The position numbers and the translations under genes were made by a program. From assembly GCF_000340215.1 (NCBI RefSeq), contig NW_006921537.1:2589538-2653537 (forward strand): 64,000 nucleotides of DNA, read 5' to 3'. Position 1 is the stretch's first letter. Each line of letters starts with the position of its first letter. Below the pieces are notes generated by a model. That model was not told where the DNA came from, ran no database searches, and was given only the letters and a program-made list of their open reading frames with translations. Source of the DNA: Pseudocercospora fijiensis CIRAD86 (taxonomy: Eukaryota; Ascomycota; Dothideomycetes; Mycosphaerellales; Mycosphaerellaceae). Below are positions 11,371 through 21,049 of the stretch, piece after piece.

Positions 11371-13790
11371 CTCTATTATTAGCTACGATAAAGAGAGCTA
11401 AAGCAATAGGCATATTTGCTATTAATACCTCTACGTTCGACAAGTATACTAAGAGCAACAAATCTATACTATTCGTAGTAACGTTACGTAATATAGAACA
11501 AGCTATTGCCCTTAAGAAGAATATCGACCCTATAGTTAAACTACCTATATATTAGTACCGATACCTCTATATCTTCTCGAAATAAGAAGCCTCTATACTA
11601 CTACCCTATCGACCCTACGACTATCGTATAGATATAGATAGCTACTAGCTAACGTATAGACTATTATACTCTATATTATATAAGGAACTAGAGGTCCTAC
11701 GAGACTATTTAAAGGAATACCTAGATAAGGGCTTTATTCGCCTATCTAACTTACCTACGTCGTCGCCTATACTCTTCGTTAAGAAGCTAGGTAGTAGACT
11801 TAGATTCTATATCGATTATAGGAAGCTTAATACTATAATAGTAAAGAATAGGTATCCTATCCCGTTAATATAGGAGACCCTCTCTCGGCTTAGTAAGGCT
11901 AAAGTATATACTAAGCTCGATATTATTGCTATATTTAATAGGCTCCGAGTAGCTAAAGGATACGAATAGAAGACCGCCTTTAAGACTCGCTACAGACTCT
12001 ATAAGTACCTCGTTATGCCTTTCGGCTTAGCTAACGCTCCCTCTTCGTTCTAGTACTATATTAATAACGTCCTAGGACCCTACTTAGATGTCTTCTATAT
12101 AGTATATCTAGATAATATCCTTATCTACTCCGATAGCCTAGAAGAGCACCGTATCTACGTAGACCGAGTCTTAGAAGCATTAAGCAAGGCTAGCTTATAG
12201 TGCGATATCTCTAAGAGCGAGTTTAAGATATCGGAGGTAAAATACCTAGGGTTAACCGTTACTATAGAAGGTATCAAAATAGACCTAGAGAAAGTATCTG
12301 TAGTACGAGATTAGCTAACTCTAGCGAATATAAAGGATATACAAGCCTTCCTTAGGTTTGCTAACTTCTACCGTAGGTTTCAAGTTATTAACGGCTTCTC
12401 GAGACTAGTAAGGCCGTTAACTAAACTTACTAAGAAAGATAAGAAGCCCTTCGTTTAGTCCGATACCTACTAGAGGTCGCTAGACGCTATAAAAGCAGCG
12501 TTCTATACTAAACCGGTTCTCGCTTATTACGACTAAGCCTTCTCGCTAATCTAAGTAAGGTCTCTTACGACCGCTCGAACCTCCTACGGACCGCTAGTAG
12601 TATATTACTATAGACTTTATTACTAGGCTACCTACGTTAAATAGCGGTTACAACGCTATACTCGTAATCGTAGACCGCCTAACTAAAATGCGATATCTCT
12701 TCCCGATAGTATATAAAGACAATAAATCTAATATAGAGGCAGTTATATAAGTATTCCTATAAGTCTAGAAGCTTTATAGCGCTCTAGAGACGGTTACTTC
12801 TAACTATAGACTATAGTTTATATTAACCTTCTAGAAGACGTTCTATAAGCTTATTAGTATAAACCTCCGACTCTCTACTACGAGACATCCGAGGACCGAC
12901 GGATAGACTAAACGTTTTAATTTAGTTCTTAAAGCCTACCTCCGTATATTCGTTAATTATACCGGTAACGACTAGACCGATTAGTTGCTAATCGTAGAGT
13001 TTACTAGCAATAACTATCGCTCGGACGCTATTAGAATATTACCCTTCTATATCTATTATAGCTATTACCCTCGTATAGGAATTAAATCGCCTAGCGCCGA
13101 GGACCGTAATATTAGTAATAAAGACGCTATCGCGTTTATTCGCTACGTCTACGCGGTTAAATAAGAAGTAGCGCGACAACTTAAATAGAACTAAGCGGCG
13201 ATAGAATACTCCGCGAATTACGATAGGAGACCGTATCTAGCTTACAAAGTCGGTAACGAAGTGTTCTTATCGCTTAAAGGACTAAATACTAGTAGGAACC
13301 CGAAGATTAAGTAACGGAGGTTAGGCCTATTCTAGATTGTTAAAGTTATATCGCCCTATAGCTACTAACTCTAGCTACTATAATCTATAGATATCTACCC
13401 CGTCTTTTACGCTTCGCTATTAACGCTAACGAGTTATATCGCTCCTATACCTAGATAGAGTAACGAGCCTCCTATACCTATCGAAATCGAAGGTAAGGAA
13501 GAATACGAGGTAGAGGGTATTATAGACTCTAGATAGTTTAGAAAGCGAAAGAATAGTAAGAGCTCCGGAGTATTTAAATACAAGGTATTATAGAAGGGCT
13601 ACGATAAGAGCGAGGTATAATAGATAACAATTAACAATGTCGCAAATATAATAGAGGCTATAGCTGAGTTCTACGCTCGGTATCTATATCAGCTAAGGCT
13701 ACGTATAGATAATAACCTACCTACCCGACCCTCTATAGTCGCTACCGTTATAGTTGTACCGTAGATAGCGCTACTTACGAAGGGAGGGAG
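11371..13790 (+). pseudogene. pol: Element D pol: RT, integrase, chromodomain (RIP-killed, internal deletion)
   Basis: Pol polyprotein of a chromovirus, which would synthesise and integrate the element's cDNA. The reverse transcriptase begins with KELEVLRDYLKEYLDKGFI near 11680. It has the fingers motif LRFYIDYRKLN and the catalytic motif as YLDN (about 12102-12119), the second Asp having become Asn. The frame then jumps near 12550 directly from the RT connection region to the integrase core (ITIDFITRLPTL, VDRLTKM), so RNase H and the HHCC knuckle are deleted. The integrase continues through TRHPRTDG. A chromodomain lies near 13490-13630 (YEVEGIIDSR, then YKVLWKGYDKSE if TAG is read as Trp). 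Stops are nearly all TAG/TAA at Gln or Trp positions. Confidence 0.8.
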
Positions 13791-13793
13791 TAG

Positions 13794-13946
13794 TATTACG
13801 GATATAGGCATGCCTTTATAACTAGGGCACGTAAGTCTTAGCGTTAATGCCTTAGGCAGCAATCTTCTCGATATAGTCGCTTCTCGCGTTTGCGAGAAGG
13901 CCTCTCTCTCTATACTTCGTCGACTATAGCTAGTACGAATATAACA
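13794..13946 (+). repeat. Element D 3' LTR
   Basis: It follows the purine tract directly and starts TATTACGG (TGTTACGG before RIP). It appears to end ATAACA at 13946, giving TGTTA...TAACA ends. It contains a perfect hairpin, CTTCTCGC GTTT GCGAGAAG (about 13879-13898), which could act in termination or packaging. No second copy is present in the window, so the right border is provisional. Confidence 0.5.
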
Positions 13947-14167
13947 TTTACTTACTATTACTCCTTAATACTATACGCTAAACCTTTCTAGCTAGTAATA
14001 TTGAATTAGACAACCTTAGTTAAAGATACTAGCTTTATCTATATATAATATTAATACTAATTTAAACTCCTAAATAGTGCAATCTAATAAAATAGTCTAT
14101 TATAACTAGTATAAAGATTATCTAAGATTATATCTTAGCTTATTTATAAAAAATAGTATGTATAATT
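13947..14167. other. AT-rich segment holding the left target duplication of the A cluster
   Basis: About 220 bp of AT-rich DNA with no gene. Its last five bases, TAATT (14163-14167), are repeated at 58817-58821, immediately after the last element A LTR. This segment and the DNA at 58822 onward were therefore neighbours before the cluster arrived. Confidence 0.7.
14163..14167. repeat. Left target-site duplication TAATT of the A cluster
   Basis: TAATT lies directly 5' of the first element A LTR (TGTTAGGG at 14168). The matching copy is at 58817-58821. Five bases is the usual duplication length for Ty3/gypsy elements. Confidence 0.75.
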
Positions 14168-14364
14168 TGTTAGGGCTAAAGAGGCTATATGTAATTAGTA
14201 TATAACTAGACCGAGTAAAGCTAGGGTCTTAGTGCCTTAGGCAGGGCTTAGCGCTTAGCGTTAGGCTAACTAGCCTACCTTCCTCCTTCTCCTCCTAGAT
14301 CCTTATCGAATACTACTTATACCTACTACTACCCTATCTACCTACTAATATAACCTATATTATA
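14168..14364 (+). repeat. Element A1 5' LTR (197 bp)
   Basis: It begins TGTTAGGGC with TG intact and ends TATTATA. The downstream sequence TAGTATTCGATC is conserved after the other 5' LTRs (C/TAGTATTCGATC) and is the candidate primer-binding region. Six more copies of this LTR occur in the window. Confidence 0.85.
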
Positions 14365-14612
14365 TAGTATTCGATCACCCTTTAAGGGTAGTAGCTAGAT
14401 AGTCCTTATTTCAAGCTTTTAGCGGTATAGCTACGAAAACTATCGATTTAACTATATTGCGCCCGAAGAACGGGACCTATACGTACTATTCTACTAAAAA
14501 CAACCGTACTAATTATTAAGCAAGGCCTTCTATACGGCCTATTATACTAAGTTAATTATACTAGGCCGATACCTACTAATTCCGCTATATCCGTACTGTA
14601 AGGGGCTATAGT

Positions 14613-15957
14613 ATATTATTAGTACTACCCCTTATTACAATAGCCGGCTTATTACGAAACAATAACAACAACAACCGCGGCGCTACTAGTAGTGCTAGCA
14701 ATAATAATACTAGTAGTATAGTGCCTACTAAAGTGCCTACTAAAGGGCCTACTAAAGAACCTATAATTCTAGGTAATAATCTAGAGTTGCCTATTAACGA
14801 CATTCTTAACAATATTGTTAATCGACGATATAGCTAACTAGCCTTTAGGCCCCAACTAGTAGAGAGACTTTAAGAAGCTACTTAAAACAGGCTTATTGCC
14901 CTACGTTAAGAACAGTAGCTAAAGGATAACCTCCTCGAGCTCCGTCGCCTTTAGGAAGCCCCGAGAACCGCTACTAAACTAATAGTAGGACCTTCCTTAC
15001 TATCTATTTAGAAGAAGAAGGAATGCTAAGCTTAAGGACTGTACTGTATTTGACGGCTCTAGTCGCAAGCAATATAACGATTATATACGTAATTGTAAGC
15101 TTAACTAACGAAATATACCGAGGGCTCTTCTAGACGACTATTTATTAGTTGTCTACGCTATATAGTATATTAATAGCGACCTAAAACGCACCTAGGATAA
15201 CTACTTTGATTCCCTCGATAATTAGACCGCTATTTAGTAGCAAACCTATAAAACTATTATACTAGACACCCTTAGAAACCCTATACTAAGGCAATAATAT
15301 ACTTAGGACTAGTACCTTCGAGCTAAGTAAAAGACTAATTAATCGGCTCGCTTATTCGAGGCCTATTTAAAGACCCTTAAAGACGACCTTCCGGCTAAGA
15401 CTAATTCTATATAGATCTCCGAGATACGCCTAAAACTTAGATAGGAACCTATCCTCGAACTAGACCGTCGCCGTGTGTTTAAATAGGCTAACCTAATACG
15501 TATTTAATTTATAGTCGAGGTAGAAATAGCTAAACGAGCTGTCTAGCTCTAGTAACGGCTAGAATCGAGGATCCGACTAGCTAGTACTAACCGTAGTAGC
15601 CGTAGCTACGGAGGAAATTAAGGTTCCTATTAGAATAATAATACTAACAATAGGAATAGTAATAACGACCGTAGAAGAGGCCGTAGCCGGCGACTATATA
15701 GAGGAGGCTGCGATAGGGGCCGTAGAAGGGGCTCGTATCCCTATAATACTAACCGCTCGACTAATAATAGCAGTAATAGCTATAGCAATCCCCTAACCGG
15801 ATTAAAGTGCTTTAACTGCGACAGTACTAGCTATCTACTAGGCTAATACGATAAACTAAGGGATTAGACCCGGATTAACCGCGCTTCCGCTAAATATAGG
15901 AAACACCTTTTAGCGGCTAACGCTACCCCTATAGGCTAACCTTCGAAAAAAGAGTAA
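14613..15957 (+). pseudogene. gag: Element A1 gag (RIP-mutated)
   Basis: Structural Gag polyprotein of element A, about 450 residues. The likely start is ATA (from ATG) at 14613, conserved in position in all copies. The N-terminus holds a Pro/Thr repeat (VPTKVPTKGPTKEP-like), followed by a helical capsid-like part (ELPINDILNNIVN), and near 15600-15730 a Gly/Arg-rich basic stretch (RRGRSRR-type). A single zinc knuckle near 15805-15850 reads C-F-N-C...Y...C/Y, a CX2CX4HX4C knuckle damaged by His/Cys to Tyr changes. The frame ends at TAA (15955-15957) just after an A6 run. Total length is not a multiple of three, so this copy has an indel, unlike A2 and A3. Confidence 0.8.
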
Positions 15958-16503
15958 GTGCCGCACTAACTGTTAGCCTCGTACGGCGTAAAACTATCGA
16001 CATTGTGCTAGCTATTATACGCACCTATCTTATATAAGACACGTATAGAACTAACTATAAAACTAAGGTTATACTAGATCTAGGAAATTCAGTTAGCGCC
16101 CTTATTAGCTATCGCCTAGCTAAGCAATTATACCTTCGATAATTAAATAGGGCTAACCTACTAACCCTTACTTAGTTTAATAACGCTCGGCACTTAACCT
16201 ATAGGGCTTACTATATTCCTATAGTTCTAAGAGACGACCTCGGCAACGAGCGTTTGTTAGACTTTACTACCTTACTAGTGCACTAATCCTGTTTGTTCTA
16301 AAGAAAGATAGTAGCCTACGCTTATATATTAATTACCGTAGGCTTAATACTATTACTATTAAAGACCGCTGTCTACTTCTGCTTATTAATAAGACCCTTA
16401 ATCGCCTTTCTAGCGCCTATTACTATACTACGTTAGATATTAAGGATACGTACTATCGTATCTACATTCGCAAGGGCGATAAATAGAAAACAGCCTTCTA
16501 TAT
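15945..16503 (+). pseudogene. pol: Element A1 protease and RT, 5' part with a 0.5-kb deletion
   Basis: The protease frame is -1 to gag and begins across the A6 run (TIDIVLAIIRTYLI, then VILDLGNSVSALISY with the D-x-G active-site type motif). It breaks at about 16278, where roughly 510 bp present in A2 and A3 are missing, and resumes in the reverse transcriptase at [18 protein letters not shown]. The RT stops at 16503, where element A2 has inserted. It continues at 26222, after A2 and the second copy of CCGTT. Confidence 0.8.
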
Positions 16504-16508
16504 CCGTT
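16504..16508. repeat. Left target duplication CCGTT of A2
   Basis: CCGTT precedes the A2 5' LTR here and follows its 3' LTR at 26217-26221. Joining the flanks restores a continuous RT reading frame of A1, which confirms the insertion. Confidence 0.85.
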
Positions 16509-16704
16509 TATTAGGACTAAAGAGATTATACGTAATTAGTATATAACTAGGCTAAGTAAAGCTAGGGTCTTAGTGCCTTAGGCAGGGCTTAGCGCTTAGC
16601 GTTAGGCTAACTAGCCTACCTTCCTCCTTCTCCTCCTAGATCTCTATCGAATACTACCTATACCTACTACTACCCTATCCACCTACTAACATAACCCTTC
16701 TCTA
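16509..16704 (+). repeat. Element A2 outer 5' LTR
   Basis: 196 bp, starts TATTAGGACTAAAG (TG become TA) and ends CTTCTCTA. It abuts the next LTR directly, with no internal sequence between. Confidence 0.85.
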
Positions 16705-16901
16705 TATTAGGACTAAAGAGATTATACGTAATTAGTATATAACTAGGCTAAGTAAAGCTAGGGTCTTAGTGCCTTAGGTAGGGCTTGGCGCTTAGCGTTA
16801 GGCTAACTAGCCTACCTTCCTCCTTCTTCTCCTAGATCTCTATCGAATACTACCTATACCTACTACTACCCTATCTACCTACTAATATAACCCTTCTTAT
16901 A
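16705..16901 (+). repeat. Element A2 inner 5' LTR (tandem duplicate)
   Basis: 197 bp, starts TATTAGGACTAAAG and ends CTTCTTATA, then CAGTATTCGATCC. It is the one adjacent to the gag leader. The two abutting LTRs share A2-specific variants (GGACTAAAGAGATTATACG), which suggests duplication of one LTR rather than two insertions. Confidence 0.85.
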
Positions 16902-17148
16902 CAGTATTCGATCCACCCTTTAAGGGTAGTAGCTAGATAGTCCTTATTTCAAACTTTTAGCGGTATAGCTACGAAAGCCGTTAATCTAACTATATTGCGC
17001 CCGGAACGGGACCTATACGTACTACTCTATTAAGAACAACCGTACTAATTATTAAGCAAGGCCTTCTATACGGCCTATTACACTAAGTTAAGCACACTAG
17101 GCCGATATCTACTAATTCCTCTATATCTGTACTATAAGGGGCTATAAT

Positions 17149-18495
17149 ATATTATTAGTTCTACCCCTTATTATAATAGCCGGCTTATTACGAAGCAATA
17201 ACAACCGCGGCGCTACTAGCAGTGCTAGCAATAACAATACTAGTAGCACATTGCCTACTAAGGCGCCTCCTACTAAAGAACCTACTAGAGGGCCTTCTAA
17301 AGAACCTATAATCGAAGGGGATAACCTATCGTTGCCTGTTAACGATATTCTTAGTAATATTGTTAACCGTCGATATAACTAGCTAGCCTTTAGCCCCTAG
17401 CTAGTATCGAGACTTTAAGAAGCTACCTAGAACAGGCTCGCTGCTCTACGTTAAGAATAATAACTAAAGGACAACCTCCTCGAAATTCGCCGCCTATAGG
17501 AAGCCCTAGCAACTAATACTAAGCCGATAGCAGGGCCTTCCTTACTAACTATTTAAAAGAAGGATGCTAAACTCAAGGACTATACCGTATTTAATAGCTC
17601 TAGTCGGAAGCAATACAACGACTATATTCGTAACTGTAAGCTTAACTAGCGTAATATACCGAGGGCGCTGCTAGACGACTATTCCTTAGTCGTCTATGCT
17701 ATATAATATATTAATAGAGACCTAAAGCGCACCTAGGATAACCACTTTAACTCCCTTACTAATTAGACCGCTGTTTAGTAGCAAACCTACAAAACTATTA
17801 TACTAGACACCCTTAGAAACCCTATACTAAGGCAATAATACGCTTAGGACTAGTACCTTCGAGCTAAGCAAAAGACTAATTAATTAGCTCGCTTATTTAA
17901 GGCCTATTTAAAGACTCTCGAAGATAACCTTCCGGCTAAAACTAATTCTATATAGATCTCTAAGATACGCCTAAAACTTAGGTAGGAGCTTATCCTCGAA
18001 TTAGACCGCCGCCGTATATTCGAATAGGCTAATCTAATACGCATTTAATTTATAGTCGAAGTAGAACTAGCTAAACGGGCTGTTTAGCTCTAATAACGAC
18101 TAGAATCGAGGATCCGACTAGCTAGTACTAACCGTAGCAACCGTAGCTGCGGAGGAAACTAAGGTTCCTACTAAAACAATAGTGCTAATAATAGGAATAG
18201 TAACAATAACCGTAGAAGAGGCCGTAGCCGACGGCTATATAGAGGAGGCCGTAATAGGGGCCGTAGAAGGGGCTCGTATCCTTATAACGCTAATCGCTCG
18301 ACTAATAATAGTAGCAGCTATAGCAACCTCCTAACCGGATTGAAGTGCTTTAATTGTAACAGCACTAGCTATCTACTAGGCTAATGCGACAAACCTAAGG
18401 ACTAGGCCCGAATTAACCGTACTGCCGCTAAGCACCGAAGGCACCTTTTAGTAGCTAACGCTACCCCTATAGGCTAACCTTCGAAAAAAGAATAA
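17149..18495 (+). pseudogene. gag: Element A2 gag (RIP-mutated, in frame)
   Basis: Gag of 449 codons including the stop, with no net frameshift; only RIP-type stops interrupt it. Layout as in A1: a Pro/Thr/Lys repeat near residue 30-55, a capsid-like helical region, an Arg/Gly-rich basic segment (NNRRRGRSRRLYRGGRNR), then the zinc knuckle near 18355-18400, which keeps its three Cys and has the His as Tyr (CFNCNSTSYLLG-x-C). The terminal codons are TCG AAA AAA GAA TAA; the protease frame takes over by -1 at this point. Confidence 0.85.
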
Positions 18496-18647
18496 GCGCC
18501 GTACTAACTGTTAGCCTTATACGGCGTAAGACTATCGATATTGTACTAGCTATTATACGTACCTGTCTTATATAGGACACGTATAGCAATAATTATAAAG
18601 CTAAGGTTATACTAGACCTAGGGAATTTAGTTAGTGCCCTTATTAGC
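18484..18647 (+). pseudogene. Element A2 protease, 5' half (split by Fot1-like insertion)
   Basis: The -1 frame reads TIDIVLAIIRTCLI and VILDLGNLVSALISY, a retropepsin-like start with a D-x-G motif. It is cut at the TA dinucleotide 18648-18649 by the pogo-type transposon and resumes at 21050. Confidence 0.75.
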
Positions 18648-18649
18648 TA

Positions 18650-21047
18650 CAGTCGGACCTGGCTATAAGCAACCGGCCGGTAGAGCTATAATAATGCTTA
18701 TAACAAGCTATTGCTTATAGTCAAATTTGCCAAGGGTTGTCGCTTAAAGCGGCAAGGGTTAGAGCGATAGTAAGGTAGATAGAAGACTAAATATAGAGAC
18801 CAATTATTAACAGTATATAGAGACTACAAAGTAGATAATTATTAAGCTAGTTACAAGAGCTAGCTATCTAAGTTGCGCTACTAAAGGCTATTAAATTGTC
18901 GCTAGCGCAACAGCTTCTTATAAGCGTAGAAGACCTATAGAATATTATAGTTTAGGGTGTCCGATTAATACTCGTATAGAGTTAACTTCTTAAGCGCTTT
19001 AATAGCCTCGAGGACCTTAATATAAGGCTCTTCTTCTAGCACTTCTAGGCCCTTATTAGCCTGCTTAGGCGCTAGCGCAAACTCGTCGATAACCGCCTAG
19101 AATATGTCCTTATCTTAGTCCTTAACTACCTCTTCTATAGGGCATAGAAGATGCCGGATATCTATAGCTTCTTTAATGCATTTAAGCTCTTTAAGGCGCT
19201 CGAGATCGTTATAGAGTACGGCTTCGAGTAAGGCTTCCGAGTCGCTTACAAAGTATCGATTAACCGTTCTATTATCGCCGTAGCGGTAGAGGTGTTTAAG
19301 GCGTATAAGAGGGCCGTTCCTTAGTCTAAACAACGTCGAGTAGACGAAGCAGTTATCGATAGTCTCTAGCGTAACCTCGTACTAGGCGCGGATCGTATAT
19401 TTAATAGTAGTAAGAAGGTTTATAGTTTTAAGCGGATCGCGGTCGTTCTCGACCTCGTTAAGCATAAATGCTAACTAGAGCTTCCGATAGTGCGCCTTAA
19501 AGGCTTTAATAATGCCTTAGTCGAGAGGTTAAAGCATAGAGGTCGTATTTAGTAGAAAGAATACGTAGGTAGTGCGCCTAAGGAGGTTGCGCTATATTAA
19601 GTCGTCGATAGCGGCTTTGTAATAGCTAAAGTTATCTATTAGCAAAACTACTAGTTCTACTATTAGGTTATTAAACTATAGCAGCTACTTAGTAAAGATA
19701 ATAGTATTTATCTACCCCTTCGCGTTGTATCGATATATATACGCTAGGGCCTTAATGCTTACGCCTACGGCCTAGAAATAGCGTAGTTTAGCTAATCGAC
19801 CGATAATCTAAGGTGCTATCTTCTAGGAGCCGTCGGCGTTGTAGCAGTAAGCGATTGTAACTCAGGCCTTATTACGCTTAATACTAGGAAGATCTTTAGT
19901 CGTTAGGCTCCTATCTAGTACTATTTTCTAGAAGTTAGCGGTCTCGTCGATATTAAATATCTATCGAGACTTATATAGTTAAAGAATTGCTCGAAGATTA
20001 ATCTAGAAGGTGCGTTATTAGCGGGGTATCCCTATATAAGATAAGGGCTTTAGCTAGCTAAATTAATACGATAAGCGCGGTCCGCTTACGGTCCGTCGGC
20101 GGACCGCTAGCTTAGCGCGAGGCAATATCTCTTCGACAGACTTACAATCGCTGCTTTATAGTCTTTAATAACTATACTGCCTGCCTCGCTATGCTAGCGC
20201 CTCTCCTTAATGCTATAGCGGTCCTTATATCCTTAGAGCTATCTATTAGAAAACTTAGGCTCTAGACGACTAGCAAACTAAGGCGCTAACCGCTAGAATT
20301 CGGACGCTTTAAAGCGTAGTCGATTACTAGTAATTAGCGCCTGTCGCTCGTACTTCGTCTAGTATGAATACAATATTACTTCTAGCTCCGGATAATGCTC
20401 CTTACGCTTCCTCTTATAGACCTAAGCGCTCTCTAATATTCTAACGTCGAGATAGGCGTATTTGTCGCTTAGAAAGCGAGAGAGCGTCGACTTATCGATC
20501 GCCTTGCTATACTTCGTATTAAACTACCCCTTTAGATTAGTAAGAGTCTAGAGTTAGTTATTACGCTTCTTAGCGCGAGCGGCGGCCTTCTTAGCTATTA
20601 AATACGACTATCGTAGAGCCATTATTAGAGACTGTCGTTATTAAGGGCAAATAAGTAACTTTTTAGTTAAAGAAACAGCTTAGAAACGAGTATTAGGCAA
20701 TAGGTATACGAGGACGATAGATATAGGTCTACTAAGTCTACTTCTACTGCAATATATATACTATTTCTCGACCTAGTAGCTATCTAGCTATCATTAGTGT
20801 ATGCGCTAAACCTAGCCTCCTACCGGGCGTAATTTGCCCTTCTAACCTCCCTAACTACCCTCCCTAACTACCCTCCCTAGCCTTAGGTACTAACCTCCTC
20901 CTAAGCAATCGTATAGATCTCGGCCCTTGCGTATTATTAGCAATTGCTAATTTGCAATAGATTACTAAGAAACGGTAGAAAATAAGATTACGTTGCTTAC
21001 AAACCGATATTGCTTATTCGGGACTTGCCTATAGCAGGGTTCGACTG
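18650..21047 (-). mobile_element. pogo/Fot1-like DNA transposon inserted in A2 protease
   Basis: A 2,398-bp Tc1/mariner-superfamily element. The ends are imperfect terminal inverted repeats beginning CAGTCG and sharing GCTATA about 13 bases in (18650-18672 and 21025-21047). It is flanked by TA at 18648-18649 and 21048-21049, the superfamily's target duplication. Subterminal parts keep some CA and TG, so RIP is lighter at the ends. The transposase runs on the minus strand. Confidence 0.85.
18842..20622 (-). pseudogene. Fot1/pogo-type transposase, RIP-mutated
   Basis: DDE transposase that would cut and join the transposon ends at TA. It starts at ATG 20620-20622 (MALR) and has about 590 codons. 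From the N-terminus there is a helix-turn-helix (psq-like) segment (NTKYSKAIDKSTLSRFLSD), then a CENP-B-type DNA-binding domain (EPKFSNRWL if TAG is Trp, then GYKDRYSIKERR). The DDE core follows: IFNIDETANF near 19945, LLIDNFSYYKAA near 19620, and the third Asp in PLDQGIIKA near 19520. The C-terminal part at 19115-19333 is free of stops. There are many TAG at Gln/Trp and one TGA. All catalytic Asp codons seem to survive. Confidence 0.85.
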
Positions 21048-21049
21048 TA

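Larger units (their letters stand above)
11371..13946 (+). mobile_element. Element D: 5'-truncated chromodomain Ty3/gypsy retrotransposon
   Basis: This is a partial LTR retrotransposon consisting of the 3' part of pol, a chromodomain, a purine-rich tract (GAAGGGAGGGAG, about 13780-13790) and a 3' LTR. The 5' LTR, gag, protease, and an RNase H segment internal to pol are missing. Sequence order RT then integrase then chromodomain defines the chromovirus branch of Metaviridae. It is distinct in sequence from elements A, B and C. Confidence 0.8.

Noticed and set aside
15945..15957. Classical heptameric slippery site in element A
   Set aside because: The A6 run is not in the X XXY YYZ phase relative to gag codons. 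I kept only the weaker statement that the protease frame is -1 at this run.
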